Below, in pieces: positions 58,401-64,000 of a stretch of DNA of 64,000 nt; positions within the stretch are counted from its first letter, which is position 1; each line of letters begins with the position of its first letter. This DNA is from Anadara kagoshimensis (taxonomy: Eukaryota; Mollusca; Bivalvia; Arcoida; Arcidae). The notes below the pieces were generated by a model, which saw nothing but the letters and a program-made list of their open reading frames with translations, was not told where the DNA came from and searched no databases. Position numbers and translations under genes: made by a program. The DNA lies in the NCBI GenBank assembly GCA_021292105.1, contig CM037874.1:13245115-13309114 (forward strand). The letters run 5' to 3'.

Positions 58401-61400
58401 TTGTTAAACAATATGAACAATACATATGAAGTGACCCTCTATATAAAGTCCACCTGTCTATTAAGTCCACTTTTGTCCAGTCCCGTTTGTTCATCAAATT
58501 GTTCATCAAAAGTATCTGCTTCTTAAATTTTAAAATTCAAACCAAACTAAGCCATGCTTAATCGTTCAAAATCAATTTATTGCCTTAGGTTGATTTGATA
58601 AAACACATTTTGGTTTTTCTATTTTTCTCATTACAACATGTTAAAGTATTTGGAGTTTCACAATTTGGACAGAGCACTACAGATGAGTATTTTATTCCAG
58701 AACGAGCGTCTAGTGGTGTGGGATAAAAACAGGTCGAGCAATAATATCATAGATAATTTGCTGGTAATGAAGTCGATTTCCTGTGTTCAAATCAATGGCC
58801 ATTTATTCTTTACCTGTGGTTTCATCCACAAATATGAGTGCACATAATCTTGTATCTCATATTAAACTTGTATAGTCTTAACAATCCTAAGTTTGGAGAC
58901 TATGTAAATGTCATCTATCCTAGTGAGCTTGAAATAAAAGACACGACTGATTCCTCAAGCTCTGCTTCATATTTAGACTTATACTTGAATTATGACGCAC
59001 ACGAAAGGCTACATTTGAAACTTTATGACAAACGTGATGACTTATGCAGCAATTAACCTGCTTCTCCTGCTTATGGTGTATTTGTTTCCTAATTAATACG
59101 CTATGGTAGAGCTTGTTCCCACTACGGGGACTTTGTACAACGAAGTAGGCTGCTTGCAAATAAATTGTTTACTCAGGAATATTGCTAGCCTAGGCTTATC
59201 AAGGCCCTCAAAAAGTTTTATGGCCGTCATCACAGTTTTGTTGATAAGTTTGATGTCTCTGTGTCCAGGATTGCCTTGGATATATTTGACGTCTCATAGT
59301 TCCATGTTCCTTTCACACAATTTTGATTACACACGTGGCGGATGTAGCTAGCTAAACAGGAGGCGCTTACCCTTCCGGAGCACGCAGCCTCACTTCCCCG
59401 GTGGAAGTTCACGTGTCTAACCTAACTTGTCAGTTCCAAAGTTTTTACTTTCCTTCTGGATTGTGATTCGGACATGAATTAATATGTTTGTTTATTATAA
59501 GGGCCAGTATAATTGTATCCAAATTGTTCTTTGTTCATATTATATGAACCTGTATATAAAGGCCAACTGTTCATTAAGGCCATTTTTACTGGTTCCCTTG
59601 AGTGTATTTGATTGTACTTTTTGGTGTTAGGTATCTATTAAATTGTCACTTTTTTCAACCAGGAATCTTTTACGTTTACACTTATGACATATAAGATTTT
59701 TCAAATTTACCTGTAAATTTATCTGTGTTTTGCATACAAATGTGTAATAATATTATTACAAACATGTATTAGTATCAGTAGAAGTTGTAGGCGTAGGAGT
59801 ACTCTAATTATTACGGCATTATCGGGTTTTGATCGAAACAATTATGACGTCAGGCAGACATCTAAATTAATACATGTACATTAAGTTGACATGTTTTATT
59901 GATCTTTGGACATTGTTATGTTCAAATGTGCAATGTAATCTCAAATATCAATAATATTAATATTTTACATTTTACATTTATTTATTCATTTATTCATTCA
60001 TTTAAATACATCAATTAAAAAAATTCCAGTAGGATTTCTTCATTATTTATTTTTTTTATTTATAATTTTATTATATTTTATTGTTTATTATTACCGTTAC
60101 TTACTGTTTTGATTCCCTTTAACATAACTCTGAATGAAATAACTGTTTCTGATTGGTCGATCACTAATTGGGGACAAGACTAGTCATGGAAAATAGAGCA
60201 TGTGACAAATCATGGAATTCCCATTGTTGTCAGTAGATAGCGGCATGCGCAATGGAATGTGAAAGGGGTCTATTATCTCAGGGGTTTTACACTATGAAGT
60301 TTGTATTATATTACAAATTTTATAGTGTAAACGGGCCTTTACCTAATTTGGTTATATTTAGCCCTGCTGTCTCACAGGAGATGTTCAAAGGACAATAAGT
60401 TTAAAATAACACCTCATTTGATAAATCAGAGAAAATTGGGCCAACAATTTTTTGACAATAATCCAATCAATGGGTTTCGTCAAGGCGCCACGTGATCAAT
60501 GCCCCTTAACGTTTATATGGAAAGTTTTGGATAATGTTTACGTCACCATTTTCTACATAAATGTCGTTTTTATGGGAAAAAGTCAATTGATGCAATTTCA
60601 TATACAATGGAAATAATAGTTTTTCCCCATCATGGAGTATCATGTTGTGTAATAGCAAAATCCATTTGATAAAACAGATATGCATCTCTAATTATCAAAT
60701 TGAGACTAAATCGATCCACAATTTATTAAAACTGTAATGGCCATATTTTTTGTAGTACCAACTGCCATCTTTGATACGATCGGACTAGTTGGACATAAGT
60801 TTTGATCTATAGCAACTTTGGTTCAATTCAGCGAAAAATGAAATTTACGACCAAACGGACACTTAAGTATATGCATGTTGCCAATTGTGATAAAGCTTAT
60901 CCGAATGTAACCAGGTTAACTAAAATAACAGCAGAAAAATTGAAATAATTAATCCACCACCAGTGGTACTTACATTTGCGTCATACCAGTTCTCTGTCAT
61001 GCCACTTATAAAATAACAAGCTGCATCAAAAGATTCCCATCCTTCTTCGCAGCGAGCGCTTCCTGAAAGAACAAATAAGTAAGCTGATATAAGGTAAGGG
61101 CCATATTTGGTCTATAAATGCAGTTTTTGTTGATATAAGGTAAGGGCCATATTTGGTCTATAAATGCAGTTTTTGTTGATATAAGGTAAGGGCCATATTT
61201 GGTCTATAAATGCAGTTTTTGTTGATATAAGGTAAGGGCCATATTTGGTCTATAAATGCAGTTTTTGTTGATATAAGGTAAGGGCCATATTTGGTCTATA
61301 AATGCAGTTTTTGTTGATATAAGGTAAGGGCCATATTTGGTCTATAAATGCAGTTTTTGTTGATATAAGGTAAGGGCCATATTTGGTCTATAAATGCAGT

Positions 61401-61974
61401 TTTTGTTGATATAAGGTAAGGGCCATATTTGGTCTATAAATGCAGTTTTTGTTGATATTTGCTCTATTGTAGTATTTAATAGATAATCAATACATTTGAT
61501 ATCTTAAATGAGATAAAAACATGAAAATAGGATTATACAATGTATAACGATTTCCTCCTTATATGCATTTTCATTTTTCAAAATTTTATGGTTGAAATAA
61601 ACAAAAGAGAAGACAAACACAAATGATAAAAGCGATTTAACTATCGTGTTATGGATTGATGCCATTTTACATTTATGCAGAATGATTTGGAATACGATTT
61701 CGTCGAAAATGCTAGGAATGGCATGTTTTGAAACTTCATTGTTGACTATGCTACACTGATTGGCTGATCAATAGACCTTGGGTATATTCACTATATCTTT
61801 TTGGTTCGTTAATTACCTTTGGCTCACACACACACACACACAGATATATATATATGACCAGAGTACGGCATGCACTAAAATGATATTATTTGATATTAAA
61901 TTTTCTCTCTCGAGCTCTTTCTCAGAGAGATATATATGGCCAAACTACGGCATGCACTAAAATGATATTATTTG

Positions 61975-62033
<59 letters not shown>

Positions 62034-62134
62034 TTGCCCGCACACGTTTACGATAATGGATATTATATTGTCTTACCATATGACTGATGCACTCCGATCA
62101 AAGCTAAAACACCAAAGACTATGAATCCGTTCAT
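47333..62134 (-). CDS. Secreted single-domain C-type lectin (5 exons, complete)
   Basis: Five exons, 62077-62134, 60974-61062, 57411-57501, 48810-49036 and 47333-47344, join in phase (1, 0, 1, 0) to 158 codons. A signal peptide (MNGFIVFGVLALIGV) is followed by one C-type lectin-like domain from CEEGWESFDAACYF to RRLFICEKY. Cysteines fit the long-form fold: RCEEGW, AACYF, DLCKAT, QDCLGL, DDDDC, FICEK. The sugar/Ca2+ site reads QPN (in NPGQPNNFED) rather than EPN or QPD, with WDD in place of WND. Such lectins bind glycans outside the cell and serve in mollusc immunity, feeding or shell matrix; which applies here is unknown. Intron 3 (8.4 kb) holds the 54-bp minisatellite, a MITE and a LINE. Confidence 0.92.
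47545..47857. mobile_element. TIR element with a central perfect palindrome
   Basis: Left arm phrases GGACTATGTTACGACATATT, GATTCCCCAATGA, AAAGTGCACGTGTACTTTAC and CGCCAATGTT recur reversed at the right (AACATTGGCGGTAAAG, ACACGTGCACTTATCATTGG, ACATGTCATAACATAGTTC). The centre (47752-47780) is a 29-base perfect palindrome around CACACTGTGTG. Non-coding; in lectin intron 4. Confidence 0.8.
47866..48265 (+). mobile_element. Copy of the satellite-seeding dispersed repeat
   Basis: TTTGTTTCCCAATTAGTACG, CGAAGCAAGCTGCTTACAAA, TTTTATGGTCGTCATCACAA, GGCTCACGTGTTTCAC, ending in a diverged tail monomer (GATTTCGACCAAGATCGGTA). More diverged than 59041-59495. Confidence 0.75.
48266..48809. other. Lectin intron 4, nothing recognised
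   Basis: No exon, repeat or element end that I can support. Confidence 0.4.
48810..49036 (-). CDS. C-type lectin exon 4 (carbohydrate-site exon)
   Basis: STNNFWIDGTDESEEGRWVY, then WNPGQPNNFEDRQDC and FKWDDDDCSTRRLFICEKYT. Acceptor ttttgacag; donor CCG then gttagt is weak but gives the right phase. Without it the frame would run on for about 14 residues. Confidence 0.93.
49106..49375 (-). mobile_element. Minus-strand copy of the satellite-seeding repeat
   Basis: Begins (on the plus strand) with the complement of one tail monomer (CATACTAATCCATGTCCGAA) and continues through GAACTTTCACCAGGGAAGTG, CACCTCCTGTTTAGCTAGCT and AACATGAAACTATGGGATGT. Confidence 0.85.
49425..49590 (+). mobile_element. 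Partial copy of the satellite-seeding repeat (3' part)
   Basis: ACGGGTATAGCTAGCTAAAC, GGTCTCACTTCACTGAG, then a diverged monomer ATTTGAATATGAATTGGTAT. Confidence 0.65.
49925..50145 (+). mobile_element. Partial copy of the satellite-seeding repeat (5' part)
   Basis: CAACAATATATCTGCTTCTC, TTAATACGCTATTGTAGAGC, CGAAGCAAGCTGCTTACAAC, CCCTCAAAAAGTTTTATGG, CATCACAATATTGTGATAAA; stops about 60 bp before the 54-bp minisatellite. Confidence 0.8.
50203..51275 (-). repeat. 54-bp exon-edge minisatellite, left block (about 16 units)
   Basis: Units of 52-54 bp; on the minus strand ATGCGGGCACGTTCTGTCAA, CTGTAAGTATGATAAATGTA, AAAATACAGCAAAA. Each copies the last 25 bp of lectin exon 3 plus its donor and 27 bp of intron. 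Several units here have ataagt in place of gtaagt. Interrupted at 50822-51018 by a MITE. Confidence 0.95.
50822..51018. mobile_element. MITE inserted in the 54-bp minisatellite ('GGGGTTCGCCGCTGTACCAC' family, copy 2)
   Basis: Near-perfect 25-bp inverted ends: GGGGTTCGCCGCTGTACCAC at the left, GTGGTACAGCGGCGAACCCC at the right. The youngest-looking of the three family copies; the repeat unit resumes directly after it. Confidence 0.92.
52191..54155 (-). pseudogene. LINE ORF2, reverse transcriptase and connection parts
   Basis: Spread over four overlapping frames (54155-53691, 53709-53251, 53290-52907, 52955-52191). Seen: KMKNNKSPGSDGFTVEFF, WRPITLLNVVYKIAS, YLIDFQKAYDSVSWDFLF (motif A), GRGVRQGDPISSYLF (motif B), SQFADDTSF (catalytic ADD), then FHDFIWNNKIDRIKRDIIIQ. 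Domain order and the KGGLKMIDL block are typical of Tx1-type elements. No RNase H domain. Confidence 0.9.
54355..55233 (-). pseudogene. LINE ORF2, endonuclease part
   Basis: Open for 292 codons from an ATG at 55233. AP-endonuclease motifs in order: LSYNCRGLSD, CLQDVHF, NLYGPN, IICGDFNLI, SRLDFFLIS, RSDHSMV. The usual catalytic Glu (LQE) is Asp here. Frame changes follow near 54360-54400 and again before the RT part. Confidence 0.9.
55370..55432. repeat. (GA)n microsatellite
   Basis: About 31 uninterrupted GA repeats, in the region upstream of the LINE ORF2. Confidence 0.97.
55760..56297 (-). repeat. 179-bp tandem monomers, 3 copies
   Basis: Blocks TTTCGGGCCGATATTACTCT, TACTATCTTTTGTATGTGCA, CATAACAATTATGATAGATA, AAAAACCGCAACGTACATGT recur at 179-bp spacing (landmark CGGGCC at 55775, 55954, 56133). 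The third copy lacks about 14 bp. Position at the 5' side of the LINE and just before the minisatellite resumes suggests LINE 5' UTR monomers. Confidence 0.9.
56305..57435 (-). repeat. 54-bp exon-edge minisatellite, right block (about 21 units, first unit in lectin exon 3)
   Basis: Same unit as 50203-51275. The first unit (on the minus strand) is the real end of lectin exon 3. Most units keep GTCAACT then gtaagt; a few have gcaagt. Units are 54 bp (18 codons), so two minus frames stay open for long runs (e.g. CKYDKCKNTAKMRARSVN repeated). Confidence 0.97.
57411..57501 (-). CDS. C-type lectin exon 3 (source of the 54-bp minisatellite)
   Basis: DLCKATGGSLVRINSRHENE, then YLKMRARSVN. This is the CTLD alpha-2 region. 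The last 25 bases (from ATGCGGGCACGTTCTGTCAA) and the gtaagtatg donor are the start of the tandem repeat that fills the adjoining intron. Confidence 0.95.
57680..57870. mobile_element. MITE, 'GAACCTGTCTATAAAGG' family, with relatives nearby
   Basis: CAGTATAACCTGCTATAGAG and CAACCTGTCTATAAAGTCCA mark the ends; further fragments at 58430-58490 (CTATATAAAGTCCACCTGTC) and 59505-59600 (GAACCTGTATATAAAGGCC). Confidence 0.6.
58500..59040. other. Lectin intron 2, nothing recognised
   Basis: Open frames of 60-72 codons occur on the plus strand but have no recognisable motif. Confidence 0.4.
59041..59495 (+). mobile_element. Best-preserved copy of the satellite-seeding repeat
   Basis: About 455 bp: CCTGCTTCTCCTGCTTATGG, TTAATACGCTATGGTAGAGC, CGAAGTAGGCTGCTTGCAAA, CCCTCAAAAAGTTTTATGGC, GTTTGATGTCTCTGTGTCCA, CACACGTGGCGGATGTAGCT, CACTTCCCCGGTGGAAGTTC, CCTAACTTGTCAGTTCC, and a single tail monomer GATTCGGACATGAATTAATA. 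No coding capacity and no clear inverted ends. A Helitron-like or SINE-like nature is possible. Confidence 0.85.
60472..60666. mobile_element. MITE, 'GGGGTTCGCC' family (copy 3, diverged)
   Basis: GCCACGTGATCAATGCCCCT, TTACGTCACCATTTTC, GGGAAAAAGTCAATTG and GGAGTATCATGTTGTGTAAT follow the same order as in 50822-51018. Confidence 0.8.
60974..61062 (-). CDS. C-type lectin exon 2
   Basis: GSARCEEGWESFDAACYFIS, then GMTENWYDAN. Acceptor ttctttcag, donor gtaagt, phase 1 in and 0 out. Contains the first CTLD cysteines and the conserved W-S/T-F-Y pattern. Confidence 0.93.
61087..61455. repeat. 46-bp tandem repeat, 8 identical copies
   Basis: Unit GATATAAGGTAAGGGCCATA, TTTGGTCTATAAATGCAGTT, TTTGTT repeated eight times without a visible difference. 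It starts 25 bp on the 5' side of lectin exon 2, in intron 1. Confidence 0.97.
61805..62030. repeat. (CA)n, (CT)n and a duplicated 55-bp segment
   Basis: CA run 61824-61842; CT run 61976-62030. ACGGCATGCACTAAAATGAT followed by ATTATTTGAT occurs at about 61865 and 61945, each after a GATATATATATG phrase. Confidence 0.9.
62077..62134 (-). CDS. C-type lectin exon 1 (signal peptide)
   Basis: ATG at 62134, 19 codons plus one base, reading MNGFIVFGVLALIGVHQSY; hydrophobic core of about 12 residues. Donor gtaaga, phase 1. A TATA-like CATATATATAAT lies about 45-60 bp upstream (62180-62192). Confidence 0.88.
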
Positions 62135-62139
62135 CTTGG

Positions 62140-63100
62140 TTTTATAATTTAAACAAATGTTTCAAAACAATAAGTGTCAGCATATATATAATACCTAATT
62201 GACACTTAACGCCTAGTCAAGAAGTTGAAGACGTTAAGGATGTTGGCAATTGTAAACATATTATTTCTTGCCTTAATTAGGATGAAAACACGCACGTATG
62301 GGATTTCATATACTGCTGTACAAACATGTGTATGGAAGTCGATAGGTGTTATTATACAATATATACAAAGCTATATCGTTTGGAGAACCTTACCAATCTA
62401 CATGTACTCATTTTGAATCCTTATCAGTCTGGTAAAGCATGTGGTTGAAAACATTCTGAAACTTTCCAGATATAATATATAGCCGTGCCTTCTCTGTTGG
62501 AAATTCATATGTCTTACCTAACTTTGCTGTTTGGGATTGTGATTTTGACATGGATAAGTATGTTTGTTTTTGATAATTACTAGAAGCTTCATAACAATGT
62601 TTCGTTAGAGAATCCATAATCATAGATGAATTTTCGAGCTTGATCTTTGTAGCCATGTCATGTTCATGATTTAGTGTTTCTTGTCTCTTTTAAAAAAATT
62701 ATCAGAAGCTAACACTAAACTAGACGCAAAGTTTAACCTCCCTGAAATTAGCAACATTCTCTCCACAATCAAAAAGAATATCAAGCATTAAATATTTTAC
62801 ATTTTATATATAATATTCCTTGTATATGTAAAATTGTTATTTTGTTACCCGGCAAATTCACTGAGTAGTCCCCTTTCTTAATTAATAGTTTCGTCACAAT
62901 AAAAACATAAATTACAAAAAAATCCCTATAATATCGTTATTTGGCTTTTATGTGTAATAACTAATTTTTATATATATTACGGTAGAATATTATAGTGTTT
63001 ATTTAAATATTCACCAAATAATACTTTCATTTGTGTTTAAGCTACTATAAAGAGCAAATAACTTTCAAACGTTAAATTAATATGTCTGAGTATGAATGTA
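62140..63100. other. Upstream region of the lectin gene
   Basis: Holds the lectin TATA-like box and one isolated satellite monomer at 62525-62572 (GATTTTGACATGGATAAGTA). A short plus-strand frame near 62704-62790 (EANTKLDAKFNLPEIS) follows an AG but has no recognised homology. Confidence 0.5.
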
Positions 63101-63134
63101 CCACTTAGTTGTAAAAGAAGTGGGATGGAATGGT

Positions 63135-63255
63135 TCCTCCACTAGTTCTATAACCATAGCAACGGACGTTACCCCCTGTGTCTGACTAGAGTCAGGGGTT
63201 AAGTACCGGTACTATAACCATAGCAACGGACGTTACCGTCAGTGCTTGTCAAGAG
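63135..63255. repeat. Duplicated segment with X-box-like sites
   Basis: CTATAACCATAGCAACGGAC followed by GTTACC occurs twice (about 63149 and 63210). Its complement GTTGCTATGGTTAT resembles an RFX X-box. Confidence 0.6.
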
Positions 63256-63354
63256 TGAGGGGTAATATAAACAGTGGATATAATGACTGTTCGCAAATAT
63301 TTTGTTGACCCTGGTACATTGCAAGCCTACGAAAGCCTATTAAGCTCATGGATA

Positions 63355-63880
63355 AAAAAAATAAAAGGCGTAATAACGCGAAATAAAGGCGTTATAATGC
63401 GAAAAAAGGCGTAATAACGCGAAATGAAAGGCGTTATAACGCGAAATAAAGGCGTAATAACGCGAAATAAAGGCGTAATAACGCGAAATAAAGGCGCAAT
63501 AACGCGAATTGAAAGGCGTTATAACGCAAATTGTAAGGCGTTATAACGCGAAATAAAGGCGGAGTAACGCAAATCAAAAGGCATTATAACGCGAAATAAA
63601 GGCGTTATAACGCGAATTAAAAGGCGTTATATAACGCGAAATAAAGGCGTAATAACGCGAAATAAAGGCGCAATAACGCGAATTGAAAGGCGTTATAACG
63701 CGAAATAAAGGCGTAATAACGCAAATTAAAAGGCGTTATAACGCGAAATAAAGGCGTAATAACGCGAATTAAAAGGCGTTATAACGCGAATTGAAAGGCG
63801 CTATAACGCGAAATAAAGGCGTAATAACGCAAATTGAAAGGCGTTATAACGCAAATTAAAAGGCGTATTAACGCGAAATT
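63355..63880. repeat. 21-bp CpG minisatellite, about 25 units
   Basis: Units alternate AAATAAAGGCGTAATAACGC and AAAGGCGTTATAACGCGAA, nearly every one with two or three CpGs in an otherwise CpG-poor window. Confidence 0.95.
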
Positions 63881-63927
63881 AAGATGCCTACCATAATGAT
63901 GTGGAGGTCCTGTGGTTTAATCTCTAA

Positions 63928-63953
63928 CCCCCCCCCCCCTTACCATACTCATG

Positions 63954-63989
<36 letters not shown>

Positions 63990-63990
63990 C
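63928..63990. repeat. C10 run and (GT)n microsatellite
   Basis: C run at 63930-63939 and a TG run at 63957-63987 at the right edge. Confidence 0.95.
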
Positions 63991-64000
63991 ATGCACAACT

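Noticed and set aside
61087-61455. CRISPR-like array
   Set aside because: Pure 46-bp tandem repeat without spacers.
62704-62790. Possible last exon of a plus-strand gene (EANTKLDAKFNLPEIS)
   Set aside because: Acceptor context is poor and no partner exon or homology is seen.

Overview
The window looks like AT-rich animal nuclear DNA, most likely from a bivalve or another lophotrochozoan. Genes are split by GT-AG introns. Tandem microsatellites, MITEs, tRNA-derived SINE fragments and short dispersed repeats of the kind common in molluscs are dense, and there is a Tx1/L1-like LINE. No bacterial, organellar or LTR/viral element was recognised.

Layout. (1) 1-20,782, minus strand: twelve exons of mitochondrial proline dehydrogenase (PRODH); the last exon(s) lie beyond the left edge. 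A CpG-rich patch at 12.66-12.95 kb in intron 3 carries a candidate internal promoter and an in-phase alternative first exon. (2) 22,721-23,449, plus strand: an intronless 242-codon gene of unknown function behind a promoter with a perfect hairpin of CRE octamers. (3) 23.8-24.8 kb: a 1-kb foldback element. (4) 26.45-44.8 kb: an 18-kb satellite of about 370 monomers of 49 bp, continuous at its left end with one copy of a dispersed repeat whose tail is the same monomer; copies of that repeat occur elsewhere in the window. (5) 44.8-45.9 kb: a 5'-truncated LINE tail at the right edge of the satellite. (6) 47,333-62,134, minus strand: a complete five-exon secreted single-domain C-type lectin gene. 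Its third intron (8.4 kb) holds a 54-bp minisatellite split by a MITE and a LINE. (7) 62.2-64 kb: repeats, ending in a CpG-bearing 21-bp minisatellite.

The most striking signal is a shared pattern. In at least four places in the two minus-strand genes, the edge of an exon and its splice site have been duplicated next to the real exon: PRODH exon 7 acceptor (8 copies, 90 bp, open through all), PRODH exon 11 donor (4 copies), PRODH exon 6 acceptor (one older copy), and lectin exon 3 donor (about 37 copies, 54 bp). Unit lengths of 90 and 54 bp keep the reading frame, so alternative site choice could lengthen the protein in steps of 30 or 18 residues. Whether any of these sites is used cannot be judged from DNA alone.

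The two recognised enzymes/lectins have no evident functional link. The right part of the satellite shows many single-base length differences and a 3.13-kb internal duplication, so its length and order should be treated with caution.
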